DNA of 64,000 nt from Atlantibacter hermannii (GCF_009907385.1 NZ_JAAATR010000024.1:90473-154472); one strand, 5' to 3'. Counted from the first letter of the stretch, positions 9,142 to 19,887 are shown. Numbers and translations are program-made. The notes: generated from the letters alone by a model not told the origin.

Positions 9142-9199
9142 GTTTACCTTGCCGGGGACGCGTTAACCGTCCCCCTGCTGGCGGAAATTCGAGGTAAAC
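9142..9199. promoter_or_regulatory. Inverted repeat and hairpin before the GntR gene
   Basis: GTTTACCT at 9142-9149 and AGGTAAAC at 9192-9199 form an 8-bp inverted repeat that ends three bases before the TTG start of the regulator and overlaps its ribosome-binding region. Between them GGGGACG (9154-9160) pairs with CGTCCCC (9168-9174), a strong hairpin without T-run. Both arms share AGGTAWAC with the palindrome at 5605-5638. The arrangement suggests autoregulation of the GntR-type gene. Confidence 0.5.
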
Positions 9200-9202
9200 A
9201 GG

Positions 9203-9925
9203 TTGCAGGTCGATAAGGCAAGTTTCACACCGCTCTACAAGCAGCTGTTCTACATCATCTGCCAGCATATTCAGGATGGAACCTGGCCGTTAGGCAGCCA
9301 GCTTCCAACCCAGAAAGAAATTGCCCGCACCTATAACGTCTCGCTCATCGTGGTAAAACAGGCCTGGAGCGAACTGATCAATGCCGGGGTGATCGCCTCT
9401 CAGCGGGGCAGCGGTTCGGTCGTCAGCGCAGTACCGGAAGGCGTCAGCTACGGTCATACGTTTCGCGGCATTACCAGCGATTTACGCGATGCCAGCGTGG
9501 CAATCGAAAACCGCATTCTTGATATTGGCCCGCGTCGCGCCAGGGATGCGCTGGCGGATGGCCTGAGCCTGCCTTCGCACCACCACTTCCTGTTTATTTC
9601 CCGTATTCGTTATCTGAACCAGCGCCCGTTCAATCACGAGAAAATCTATCTGGATCTGTCATTCTTTCCGGGACTCAGCCTCACGGCGGACGATCTGGCC
9701 AATAAGTCGCTCTACAGTTTGCTGAATGTCAGCAGCGATTCGGCGACGGAAAAAGTCGACGCCATTCTTCCCACCCCCGACTTGTGCGAGAAATTGCAAA
9801 TCCCGGAAAATAAACCGCTGCTCTCCGTGGCGCGGCAAACTTTTCTGGCGGGCCAGGAGCGGCCTTTTGAATATTGCCGCTACTATGTGCTTTCTGACTA
9901 TTTTGGTGAGATTCATTATCATTGA
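9203..9925 (+). CDS. GntR/HutC-family transcriptional regulator
   Basis: A 240-residue regulator. Residues 8-75 form a GntR winged helix (PLYKQL, GSQLPTQKEIARTYNVS, GVIASQRGSGSVV), and residues 90-240 form a UTRA ligand-binding domain (FISRIRYLNQRPFNHEKIYLDL, then LSVARQTF and CRYYVLSDYF). It starts at TTG 9203 preceded by GAGGTAAACAGG; no ATG gives a full-length domain. It is the likely repressor of the transporter-kinase-ARH genes, sensing the riboside or its phosphate. The Salmonella counterpart is STM4068. Confidence 0.87.
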   Translation: MQVDKASFTPLYKQLFYIICQHIQDGTWPLGSQLPTQKEIARTYNVSLIVVKQAWSELINAGVIASQRGSGSVVSAVPEGVSYGHTFRGITSDLRDASVAIENRILDIGPRRARDALADGLSLPSHHHFLFISRIRYLNQRPFNHEKIYLDLSFFPGLSLTADDLANKSLYSLLNVSSDSATEKVDAILPTPDLCEKLQIPENKPLLSVARQTFLAGQERPFEYCRYYVLSDYFGEIHYH

Positions 9926-10009
9926 CCTGCCGGTTCTGGTGGGGGCGGTGCGATTTACTTAACGCCGACGTGACCGTAGACTTGCTGCAAAATACGACAG
10001 GAGACAGGT

Positions 10010-11314
10010 ATGTCGCTCTGGCTTTCCCACCCGCTATTCCTTCCTTCGCTGGTGATTGGCGTCACTATTGTGCTCTGGGCCACCTCGCTGTTGCCGGAGT
10101 TTATTACCGCATTGCTGTTTTTCACGGTGGCGATGGTGGCGAAAATCGCCCCGCCAGACACGCTGTTCGGCGGCTTCGCCTCGTCGGCGTTCTGGCTGGT
10201 GTTCAGCGGCTTTGTGCTGGGCGTGGCGATCCGCAAAACTGGCCTGGCTGACAGAGTGGCGAGGGCGCTGTCGGCGCGGCTTAACGACTCCTGGTGGCTG
10301 ATGATGGCAAGCGTCGTGCTGCTCAGCTATGCGCTGGCGTTTGTGATGCCGTCGAACATGGGCCGCATCGCGCTGTTGATGCCCATCGTGGCGGCAATGG
10401 CGAAACGCTTTGGTATCGAAGATGGCACCCGCAGCTGGTACGGGCTGGCGCTGGCGGTCGGTTTCGGCACTTTCCAGCTTTCCGCCACTATCCTGCCTGC
10501 TAACGTGCCGAATCTGGTCATGAGCGGCGCGGCGGAAGGCTCATACGGCATTCATTTAAATTATCTGCCCTATCTGCTGCTGCATACGCCGGTGCTTGGC
10601 CTGCTGAAGGGCTTCCTGCTGATCGTGCTGATTTGCTGGATATTCCCCGGCAAGCCGACGCCGCCGAAAACCCTCGCGCCGATGGGGCCGATGAGCGGCG
10701 CGGAAAAACGCCTGGCCTGGATGCTGCTGGTGGTGCTGACGCTGTGGGTGACCGAAAGCTGGCACGGCGTGGGTCCGGCCTGGACCGGGCTGGCGGCGGC
10801 GGTGATTACGCTGCTGCCGCGCGTGGGCTTTATCAATGGCGATGAGTTTGCCAGCGGGGTGAACTTCCGCACCTGTATTTATGTCGCCGGGATCCTCGGG
10901 CTGGCGATCACCGTGACGGAAACGGGGTTAGGGCGCGTAGTAGGCGAATCCTTACTGAAGATCATGCCGCTTGACCCGGAAAGGCCCTTTACCAGTTTTG
11001 TGGCGCTGACCGGTATCACCTCGGCGCTGAACTTCATTATGACCGCTAACGGCGTTCCGGCGCTGTTTACCACCCTGGCGCAGAGTTTCTCGCAGGCCAC
11101 GGGGTTCCCGCTGCTGTCGGTGATTATGATTCAGGTGTTGGGCTATTCGACGCCGCTGCTGCCGTATCAGGCGTCGCCCATCGTGGTAGCGATGGCGCTG
11201 GGCAAAGTGCCTGCCAGGGCGGGGATCACGCTGTGTCTGGCGCTGGCGGTGGTGACGTTCCTGATTTTACTGCCGCTGGATTACGCCTGGTTCCGGCTGT
11301 TGCACCAGCTATAA
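10010..11314 (+). CDS. DASS/SLC13-type anion permease
   Basis: A 434-residue integral membrane protein with about 11-12 helices, resembling divalent anion:sodium symporters (SLC13/ArsB-NhaD group). Recognisable features are the paired hairpin-like segments with PSNMGRIALLMPI and a second SALNFIMTANGVPALF, and a C-terminal LGYSTPLLPYQASPIVVA typical of the family. Start ATG has ACAGGAGACAGG upstream. The 84-bp gap to the GntR gene holds no terminator, so co-transcription is possible. The substrate is unknown: dicarboxylate or another anion. The gene ends at a bidirectional terminator shared with tpiA. Confidence 0.8.
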   Translation: MSLWLSHPLFLPSLVIGVTIVLWATSLLPEFITALLFFTVAMVAKIAPPDTLFGGFASSAFWLVFSGFVLGVAIRKTGLADRVARALSARLNDSWWLMMASVVLLSYALAFVMPSNMGRIALLMPIVAAMAKRFGIEDGTRSWYGLALAVGFGTFQLSATILPANVPNLVMSGAAEGSYGIHLNYLPYLLLHTPVLGLLKGFLLIVLICWIFPGKPTPPKTLAPMGPMSGAEKRLAWMLLVVLTLWVTESWHGVGPAWTGLAAAVITLLPRVGFINGDEFASGVNFRTCIYVAGILGLAITVTETGLGRVVGESLLKIMPLDPERPFTSFVALTGITSALNFIMTANGVPALFTTLAQSFSQATGFPLLSVIMIQVLGYSTPLLPYQASPIVVAMALGKVPARAGITLCLALAVVTFLILLPLDYAWFRLLHQL

Positions 11315-11317
11315 AAC

Positions 11318-11346
11318 AAAAAAACCCTGCCGATGCAGGGTTTTTT
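11318..11346. terminator. Bidirectional terminator, permease / tpiA
   Basis: A 10-bp stem AAAACCCTGC/GCAGGGTTTT with CGAT loop is flanked by A-run on the left and T-run on the right, between two convergent genes. Confidence 0.93.
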
Positions 11347-11358
11347 ATGGCAGCGTAA

Positions 11359-12126
11359 TTACGCTTTTTTCGCTTCAGCCGCCGCTTTGACGATGACCGC
11401 AAACGCGTCCGCTTTCAGGGATGCGCCGCCTACCAGCGCGCCGTCGATGTCCGGCTGGGTGAACAGCTCTGCCGCGTTCGCCGCGTTAACGGAACCGCCG
11501 TACTGAATGATCACCTGGTTAGCGATATCAGCATCAACTTTCGCGATATGGTCACGGATGAATTTATGAACCGCCTGCGCCTGCGCCGGGGTTGCAGATT
11601 TGCCGGTACCAATAGCCCACACGGGCTCATACGCGATAACCACGCCTTCGAACGCGCTCGCGCCCTGGGTTTTCAGCACCGCGTCGATCTGACGTGCGCA
11701 AACTTCTTCAGTTTTGCCCGCTTCGTTTTCCGCTTCGGTTTCACCGATGCACAGAACCGGGATCAGGCCCTGCTCTTTCAGCACGGCGAATTTTTTAGCG
11801 ATGAATTCGTCGGATTCAGCGTGATAAGTACGACGCTCAGAGTGACCGATGATGATGTATTTTGCGCCGATGTCTTTGAGCATTTCGGCAGAGGTTTCGC
11901 CGGTGAATGCGCCAGACAGGTTAACGTCAACGTTTTGCGCGCCGAGGGCGATCTGGCTGCCGGATACGGCATGTTTAGCCTGATCCAGATAGATTGCCGG
12001 CGGGGCAATCGCCACACCGCAGCCGTCCACGCCAGAAAGCTCTTTACGCAGGTTGGCGATCAGCTCGTTTACCATATGGCGGCTGCCGTTCAGTTTCCAG
12101 TTACCCATCACTAATGGATGTCGCAT
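11359..12126 (-). CDS. tpiA: Triose-phosphate isomerase
   Basis: TpiA interconverts dihydroxyacetone phosphate and glyceraldehyde 3-phosphate as a cytosolic dimer. The 255-residue TIM barrel (E. coli 255) begins [14 protein letters not shown] with the catalytic Lys in NWK. It has the electrophilic His in GHSERR, catalytic Glu in [11 protein letters not shown] (active-site lid) and the phosphate loop GGSV / GALVGGASL. The start at 12126 has GGAGAATTG upstream; an in-frame ATG at 12147 would add seven unconserved residues. Confidence 0.98.
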   Translation of the reverse strand: MRHPLVMGNWKLNGSRHMVNELIANLRKELSGVDGCGVAIAPPAIYLDQAKHAVSGSQIALGAQNVDVNLSGAFTGETSAEMLKDIGAKYIIIGHSERRTYHAESDEFIAKKFAVLKEQGLIPVLCIGETEAENEAGKTEEVCARQIDAVLKTQGASAFEGVVIAYEPVWAIGTGKSATPAQAQAVHKFIRDHIAKVDADIANQVIIQYGGSVNAANAAELFTQPDIDGALVGGASLKADAFAVIVKAAAEAKKA

Positions 12127-12233
12127 TTCAATTCTCCACGCGGTCAAGCGAATTAAGGAAGATTGCTGCCATTCCGGCAGCGCGGTCTGTCAAACAGTAT
12201 AGAGATTCACGCCTGGAATGGCTTTGCTTTTTG

Positions 12234-12833
12234 TCATTTATTGTTTCCTTCCAGGTTTTCAGATAGCGCCAGCTTAATCGGTTCAATGGCGAAAGTTAGC
12301 CCTTTTTCGCCGTTATCTGCCACCACATAGCGGATGGACCCTTCGGTCTGCTGAGAGTAACGTTTGTTTTTCGCGGCAGTCAGCAGCGTGGTTATCTTTT
12401 TCTGACTTTGCGCTTTACTCAAAGGAGTAAAAACGCGCATCACCGCCGCCATGTACTCCAGCGCTTTGGCTTTAGCGGCTTTTTGTTCTGGCCCCTGGAT
12501 CGGCAGCCAGGTGATTTGCATGGATTTTATCTTCAGCGTCCCGCGCTCCAGGGCGCTGGAGGCGTACAGATTCTCATTGATCTTGGTGGCGGCGCGGGTA
12601 ATCGCGTCTTTATCCTGGCTTGAGGTAATGGCGCGGAACTCGCTGAGCGCCAGCGGGGCGCTATCCTGATTAAATTTTTCGCGGAACTGGGAAATCGTCA
12701 GGTCGAAAGAGGGCGCGCCAGGCAGCAGATAGGGCGCTTTTCCCGGCTGAGTTGCCTCGTCGTTTTCCGGCGCGGCAAGGCCTGCCGCCAGCGGCAAGCA
12801 GAGTAAAAGAATGGCGAACAGTGACTTTATCAA
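12234..12833 (-). CDS. yiiQ: YiiQ family secreted protein (DUF1454)
   Basis: A 199-residue protein of unknown function, the same length as E. coli YiiQ. An N-terminal signal peptide (IKSLFAILLLCLPLAAGLA) predicts export to the periplasm. Conserved family segments are FDLTISQFREKFN, INENLYASSALERGTLKIKS and RYVVADNGEKGLTFA. No ATG fits; the TTG at 12833 is preceded by GGGAGTCAGG and gives exactly the family length. The ATG at 12890 would add 19 residues that disrupt the signal peptide. It lies between tpiA and the divergent yiiR. Confidence 0.85.
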   Translation of the reverse strand: MIKSLFAILLLCLPLAAGLAAPENDEATQPGKAPYLLPGAPSFDLTISQFREKFNQDSAPLALSEFRAITSSQDKDAITRAATKINENLYASSALERGTLKIKSMQITWLPIQGPEQKAAKAKALEYMAAVMRVFTPLSKAQSQKKITTLLTAAKNKRYSQQTEGSIRYVVADNGEKGLTFAIEPIKLALSENLEGNNK

Positions 12834-12943
12834 ACCTGACTCCCGATAACTGGTTACAGCGATTAAAACGATAACGAGGCGGCTTGTCAAAATTGACCGG
12901 GTTCAGGGTAAACTACGCGGCATGATGATGATAAGGATAATTT

Positions 12944-13363
12944 ATGACCCTACAGCAATGGCTGTTCTCATTTAAGGGGCGCATCGGGCGTCGCGATTTC
13001 TGGATTTGGATTGGTTTATGGATAGTGGCGATGGCGCTGCTGTTTATCCTGGTCGCTAACGGCATTCTGGACGCGCAAACCGGGGCGTTTGTGCTGGTGT
13101 GCCTGCTATGGCCGACCTCCGCCGTGGTGGTGAAACGCCTGCACGATCGCGGTAAATCCGGTCTCTGGGCATTATTGATGATTGCGGCGTGGATGCTGCT
13201 GGCCGGGAACTGGGCGGTGCTGGGCGGCATGTGGCAGTGGGTAGTGGGGCGCTTTGTTCCCACGCTGATCCTGGTGATGCTGCTGCTCGACCTGGGGGCC
13301 TTTATCGGTACCCCCGGCGAGAATAAATACGGTAAAGACACCCTGGATGTGAAGTACCGCTGA
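12944..13363 (+). CDS. yiiR: DUF805 inner-membrane protein YiiR
   Basis: A 139-residue membrane protein of unknown function with the DUF805 signature: FKGRIGRRDFWIW at the N terminus, then three or four hydrophobic helices and VVVKRLHDRGKSG in the loop. The end GENKYGKDTLDVKY is conserved with E. coli YiiR (about 146 residues), but this copy is shorter at the C terminus. The start ATG follows ATAAGGATAATTT. The stop lies one base from the convergent fpr stop. Confidence 0.88.
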   Translation: MTLQQWLFSFKGRIGRRDFWIWIGLWIVAMALLFILVANGILDAQTGAFVLVCLLWPTSAVVVKRLHDRGKSGLWALLMIAAWMLLAGNWAVLGGMWQWVVGRFVPTLILVMLLLDLGAFIGTPGENKYGKDTLDVKYR

Positions 13364-13364
13364 G

Positions 13365-14111
13365 TTACCAGTAGTGCTCCGCCGTCATATGACCCGGGCG
13401 GCGACGCAGGTGTTTGGTCATTTGCCGGGTCTCTTTCAGCAACTGCTGGGTATCCCGCACCATCTGCGGGTTACCACACAGCATCACGTGGCTATTTTCA
13501 GGCCGCATCGTCAGGCCCACCGCGTTTTCCAGTTCACCGCTATCGATCAGCGCCGGAACGCGCCCGGTCAGCGAGCCTGCAACGGTTTCCCGGCTGACCA
13601 CGGTCTGGATCCGCAGTTTCCCTTCATAACGCCGCTCAAGCTCCTGCATCAGCGGCAGATAACTTAAATCGGCGGCGTAACGCGCGGCATGGACCAGAAC
13701 GATGTGGTTAAAGCGCTCCAGATCTTTGCCGTACTGGAGAATCGACAGATAAGGGCCGATGGCGGTGCCGGTGGCCAGCATCCACAGCGTGTCGCAGTCC
13801 GGCACTTCTTCCAGCACGAAAAATCCCGCCGCGTCGCTGACGATATTGATTTCATCGCCAGGCTGCATGACGTGCAGATGCGGGCTGAGTTTGCCTTCCG
13901 GCACGTTGACCAGATAAAACTCCAGCGCCGGGTTATCGGGCGCATTCACGTAAGAGTAGGCGCGTTGCACCCGTTCGCCGTCGATCTCCAGCCCCAGCTT
14001 GGCGAACTGCCCGGCCGTAAACGGGGCGACCGGCGCGTCGATGGTGAGACTAAACAGTGCGTCCGTCCAGTGTTGTACCTGTGTGACTTTGCCTTTTACC
14101 CATTCCGCCAT
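13365..14111 (-). CDS. fpr: Ferredoxin/flavodoxin-NADP+ reductase
   Basis: Fpr is a cytosolic FAD enzyme passing electrons from NADPH to flavodoxin and ferredoxin, for example to activate radical enzymes and in oxidative stress. The 248 residues equal E. coli Fpr. FAD-binding RAYSYVN lies near residue 50, the NADP-binding GTAIGPYLS follows near 115, MLCGNPQM binds nicotinamide, and the family C-terminal EHYW is intact. It would also suit the radical-SAM PflC activase elsewhere in this window, which needs a reduced flavodoxin donor. Confidence 0.97.
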   Translation of the reverse strand: MAEWVKGKVTQVQHWTDALFSLTIDAPVAPFTAGQFAKLGLEIDGERVQRAYSYVNAPDNPALEFYLVNVPEGKLSPHLHVMQPGDEINIVSDAAGFFVLEEVPDCDTLWMLATGTAIGPYLSILQYGKDLERFNHIVLVHAARYAADLSYLPLMQELERRYEGKLRIQTVVSRETVAGSLTGRVPALIDSGELENAVGLTMRPENSHVMLCGNPQMVRDTQQLLKETRQMTKHLRRRPGHMTAEHYW

Positions 14112-14162
14112 GATTTACTCCACCGATGAATACCCGTTAATCTTGCTGAGATAAGCCGCAGA

Positions 14163-14186
14163 TTTCCAGCCCTGACGGGCCGGAAA
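14163..14186. terminator. Hairpin between glpX and fpr
   Basis: Stem TTTCCAGCCC/GGGCCGGAAA (one G-A mismatch) with a TGAC loop, just past the glpX stop and before fpr. There is no T-run, so it may be an mRNA-stabilising or weak termination hairpin. Confidence 0.45.
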
Positions 14187-14204
14187 GCTCATTCAGACAA
14201 ACGA

Positions 14205-15215
14205 TTACAGTATATGCGCCTGTACGTTGGCGTCTTTGCGATCGAGATAATGAATGGATTTAATGCGGCGAATGGTGCGTGATTTGCCGCGGATCAGCAG
14301 CGTTTCCGTGGTGGCGATATTCCCTTTGCGGCTGATGCCGTCCAGCAAATCGCCTTTAGTGATGCCGGTCGCCGAGAAAATCACATTATCGCTGCGCGCC
14401 ATATCGTCAAGGCGCAATACGCTGTTGGCTTCAATACCCATCGCTTTACAGCGCTTAAGCTCCTGTTCGCCGATGCGGCGATTCTCTTCGCTGTCGCCTT
14501 TCACCTGATGACGCGCCAGCAGGCGGCCATGCATATCGCCATCCAGCGCGCGGATCACCGCTGCGGAAACCACGCCTTCCGGCGCGCCGCCGATGCCGTA
14601 CAGCGCGTCCACTTCGCTATCGGGCATACAGGTTAAAATCGAGGCCGCTACGTCGCCGTCCGGGATAGCGAAAACGCGCACGCCAAGCTGCTGCATTTCA
14701 GCGATTGTTTCATCGTGACGCGGCTTCGCCAGAATGGTGACGGTGAGCTCGCTGAGCGGCTTATTCAGCGCCTGGGCGATGTTTTGCAGGTTAGCGGCGA
14801 GTGGCAGGTTGAGGTCGATAACGCCTTTCGCGCCCGGGCCGACAATCAGCTTTTCCATGTACATATCCGGGGCGTTGAGGAACGTGCCTTTATCGCCCAC
14901 CGCCAGTACCGCCAGCGCGTTGGCCTGGCCCATTGCCGTCATGCGCGTGCCTTCAATCGGGTCGACTGCGATGTCCACCGCGTCGCCCTGGCCGGTGCCC
15001 ACGCGCTCGCCGATATACAGCATTGGCGCTTCGTCGATTTCTCCTTCGCCGATAACAATCTGCCCGTCGATATTGACCTGGTTGAGCATAATGCGCATGG
15101 CGTGGACCGCCGCGCCGTCAGCGGTGTTTTTATCTCCACGGCCTAACCATTTGTAACCCGCCAGGGCGGCGGCTTCGGTGACGCGGGAAAATTCGATGGC
15201 AAGTTCTCGTCTCAT
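14205..15215 (-). CDS. glpX: Class II fructose-1,6-bisphosphatase
   Basis: GlpX dephosphorylates fructose 1,6-bisphosphate in gluconeogenesis, here for growth on glycerol. The 336 residues match E. coli GlpX. The lithium-sensitive phosphatase motif VDPIEGTRMT is present, with upstream acidic ligands in GEGEIDEAP and GGAPEGV near residue 190-215. It is the last gene of the glpF-glpK-glpX series. A terminator lies between it and glpK, so it probably gets part of its transcription from its own promoter. Confidence 0.96.
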   Translation of the reverse strand: MRRELAIEFSRVTEAAALAGYKWLGRGDKNTADGAAVHAMRIMLNQVNIDGQIVIGEGEIDEAPMLYIGERVGTGQGDAVDIAVDPIEGTRMTAMGQANALAVLAVGDKGTFLNAPDMYMEKLIVGPGAKGVIDLNLPLAANLQNIAQALNKPLSELTVTILAKPRHDETIAEMQQLGVRVFAIPDGDVAASILTCMPDSEVDALYGIGGAPEGVVSAAVIRALDGDMHGRLLARHQVKGDSEENRRIGEQELKRCKAMGIEANSVLRLDDMARSDNVIFSATGITKGDLLDGISRKGNIATTETLLIRGKSRTIRRIKSIHYLDRKDANVQAHIL

Positions 15216-15292
15216 AGCTCACTCATTCACAAAAGAAATTGTTGCGGAGTGTAGCACAGGGGGGATAAGGCTGAAATTTGCACGCGGAAGGG

Positions 15293-15321
15293 AAAGAAAA
15301 AGGGACGCCAGCGGCGTCCCT
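15293..15321 (-). terminator. glpFK terminator
   Basis: On the minus strand AGGGACGCC/GGCGTCCCT (15321-15313 with 15309-15301) and a three-base loop is followed by a run of T. It begins about ten bases after the glpK stop. Confidence 0.88.
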
Positions 15322-15331
15322 GAGGTGTTGA

Positions 15332-17711
<2,380 letters not shown>

Positions 17712-18127
17712 AATCGGGTCCTGAAGGTAAAAGTGATGATTATTGTTATTTCGGGTGCGATATCACCCGTTATGTCCTGTAGACATGGTGTTAATTTATC
17801 GTTAACGAGCAAAAACGAGAAATATCGAAATTAAAATGTGTGTAGCGCGTCAATAAAACGCGCGTTTTCGCGCGAATTTTGCTGGGGGCGCGCACGAAAT
17901 TCTGCATCGCGATTTGGTGTCATTTGTTAACATTTGCCGGAGAGAGCGTCAGAACCCGTTCGGCATAGACTGAAAAGTGTTGCATTTCGCAAACAGCATG
18001 GTGTGCTGCTGGACACTGGCGGCAACGCTCCATACAATCGGACTCATGTGGTGCGCACGTATTAATAAGGCGTCACCGGAGACGGTAGGGATAGCATTCT
18101 ATCAACGCCTTGCAATTCTGGAGAGGT
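17712..18127. promoter_or_regulatory. glpF/zapB divergent control region
   Basis: This 416-bp gap has no convincing gene. On the glpF side TCGTTAACGA (17799-17808) is a perfect palindrome, and an imperfect CGAGAAATATCGA follows (17816-17828). These resemble GlpR half-sites (TCG...CGA) as found before E. coli glpF. A run of GC-rich alternating purine/pyrimidine (CGCGCGTTTTCGCGCG, about 17860-17876) lies mid-gap. The zapB side ends in GGAGAGG before its start. I cannot place the promoters with certainty. Confidence 0.45.
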
Positions 18128-18373
18128 ATGACGATGTCATTTGAAGTGTTTGAGAAACTGGAAGCGAAAGTACAGCAGGCTGTTGATACCATCACCCTGT
18201 TACAGATGGAAATCGAAGAGCTGAAAGAAAAGAACAACAGCCTGGCGCAGGAAGTGCAACACGCGCAGGGCAGCCGTGAAGAGCTGGAGCGCGAAAACCA
18301 CCAGCTTAAAGAACAACAGCACGTGTGGCAGGAACGTTTGCAGGCGTTGCTGGGCCGCATGGAAGAAGTGTAA
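18128..18373 (+). CDS. zapB: Cell division factor ZapB
   Basis: ZapB is a small coiled-coil protein that joins the Z-ring through ZapA and links it to MatP and the chromosome terminus. The 81 residues equal E. coli ZapB and are almost all heptad coiled coil ([20 protein letters not shown] onward, rich in E, K, Q, L). Two starts are possible: ATG 18128, matching the annotated E. coli protein, and ATG 18134. GAGAGG lies only one base from the first but seven from the second, so the mature start may be MSFEVFEKL. Confidence 0.95.
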   Translation: MTMSFEVFEKLEAKVQQAVDTITLLQMEIEELKEKNNSLAQEVQHAQGSREELERENHQLKEQQHVWQERLQALLGRMEEV

Positions 18374-18390
18374 TTACCTCTCCCGCATAA

Positions 18391-18415
18391 AAGGCACCGT
18401 TTCGGTGCCTTTTTT
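18391..18415 (+). terminator. zapB terminator
   Basis: Nine-base-pair stem AAGGCACCG/CGGTGCCTT, three-base loop, then T-run. Confidence 0.93.
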
Positions 18416-18537
18416 GTGGCGTCATCCCGCTTATGCTTTTTTCTTCTTGCCCATTCCTTTTCGTTTTTTATCCCGCTTCGCTAATCTCGCTATAGTCGTT
18501 TTCTGGCGGAATTGATGCGTAAACAAGGATAACAAAA

Positions 18538-19356
18538 ATGAAACTGGGGATGTCTCGTGGCCGGATGGCCGCTACGGTACTGCTGACCGGCCTGCTGCTG
18601 GCGGGATGCGACCAACAAAGCGATAGCGCTAAACACATCAAAGTGGGCGTCATTAACGGCGCGGAACAGGATGTGGCGGAAGTGGCTAAAAAGGTCGCGA
18701 AAGAGAAATACGATCTGGATGTGGAGCTGGTGGGCTTCAGCGGGTCGCTGCTGCCGAACGATGCCACCAACCAGGGCGAACTGGATGCTAACGTGTTTCA
18801 GCATCGTCCCTTCCTCGAACAGGACAACAACGCGCACAACTATAAACTGGTGGCGGTCGGCAATACCTTTGTCTTCCCGATGGCCGGTTATTCCCGCCAG
18901 ATTAAATCGGTTGATGAATTAAAAGATGGCGCAACCGTTGCGATCCCTAACGACCCGACTAACCTGGGCCGCGCGCTGCTGCTGTTACAGAAAGAGAAGT
19001 TGATTACCCTCAAGCCGGATACCGGCCTGCTGCCGACGGCGCTGGATATTACCGATAACCCGCGCCATCTGAAAATCATGGAGCTGGAAGGCGCGCAGCT
19101 GCCGCGCGTGCTGGACGATCCGAAAGTCGACGTGGCGATCATCAGCACCACCTACATCCAGCAGCTGAACCTGTCGCCGGTGCATGACAGCGTGTTTATC
19201 GAAGACAAAAACTCGCCGTATGTAAACATCATCGTGACGCGTGAAGACAATAAAGACGCGGAAAACGTGAAGAAATTTATTCAGTCGTATCAGTCGCCGG
19301 AAGTGGCGCAGGCGGCGGAGAAAATCTTTAACGGCGGGGCGGTGCCGGGCTGGTAA
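18538..19356 (+). CDS. nlpA: NlpA/MetQ-family inner-membrane lipoprotein
   Basis: NlpA (lipoprotein-28) is a solute-binding lipoprotein related to MetQ, with a minor role in methionine import. The 272 residues equal E. coli NlpA. The lipobox LLAGC puts the lipidated Cys at 24, and Asp at +2 predicts retention in the inner membrane. Conserved family segments include KVGVINGAEQDVAEVAKKVAK, FQHRPFLEQ, AIPNDPTNLGRALLLLQ and the terminal NGGAV-GW. In E. coli nlpA is far from zapB, so this location is different. RBS AAGGAT precedes the ATG. Confidence 0.92.
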   Translation: MKLGMSRGRMAATVLLTGLLLAGCDQQSDSAKHIKVGVINGAEQDVAEVAKKVAKEKYDLDVELVGFSGSLLPNDATNQGELDANVFQHRPFLEQDNNAHNYKLVAVGNTFVFPMAGYSRQIKSVDELKDGATVAIPNDPTNLGRALLLLQKEKLITLKPDTGLLPTALDITDNPRHLKIMELEGAQLPRVLDDPKVDVAIISTTYIQQLNLSPVHDSVFIEDKNSPYVNIIVTREDNKDAENVKKFIQSYQSPEVAQAAEKIFNGGAVPGW

Positions 19357-19366
19357 CTGAAAACAA

Positions 19367-19394
19367 TCAGGCCATCCGTTACGGGATGGCCTGA
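19367..19394 (-). terminator. Terminator between nlpA and rraA
   Basis: An 11-bp perfect stem (TCAGGCCATCC/GGATGGCCTGA). On the minus strand it is followed by TTGTTTTC, so it mainly terminates rraA; it may also stop nlpA transcripts. Confidence 0.8.
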
Positions 19395-19401
19395 ACGAGG
19401 A

Positions 19402-19887
19402 TTATTCGATATCGAGCGGGTCTTCGGAAAGGATCATACCGGTGTTATCGGCATACAAATGGTCGCCGGAGAAGAAGGTCACACCGCCGAAATTGACGCG
19501 CACATCGCTTTCACCAATGCCTTCGCCGGACGCGCCAACCGGAATGGCGGCCAGGGCCTGAATGCCGAGGTCCAGCTCTTCCAGATCGTCCACCTGGCGC
19601 ACCGCACCGTAGATGACTATGCCTTCCCATTCGTTTTGCACCGCCAGACGCGCCAGTTCGGCGTCAAGCAACGCGCGACGAACGGAACCGCCGCCGTCCA
19701 CCAGTAAAATGCGTCCGCGGCCATTTTGCTCGAGTAGCTCGTACAGCAACCCGTTGTCCTCGAAACATTTCACGGTAATGATCTGTCCGCCAAAAGATGA
19801 GCGCCCGCCGAAGTTGGAGAACAGCGGCTCCACCACATTGACTTCTTCATGATAAATGTCACAAAGCTCAGAAGTATCGTATTTCAT
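19402..19887 (-). CDS. rraA: RNase E inhibitor protein RraA
   Basis: RraA binds the scaffold of RNase E as a trimeric ring and slows mRNA decay. The 161 residues equal E. coli RraA. Typical segments are the N-terminal [41 protein letters not shown] and GASGEGIGE. The fold resembles inactive SAM-methyltransferase-like aldolases. It follows menA with a 92-bp gap, as in E. coli. Confidence 0.96.
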   Translation of the reverse strand: MKYDTSELCDIYHEEVNVVEPLFSNFGGRSSFGGQIITVKCFEDNGLLYELLEQNGRGRILLVDGGGSVRRALLDAELARLAVQNEWEGIVIYGAVRQVDDLEELDLGIQALAAIPVGASGEGIGESDVRVNFGGVTFFSGDHLYADNTGMILSEDPLDIE

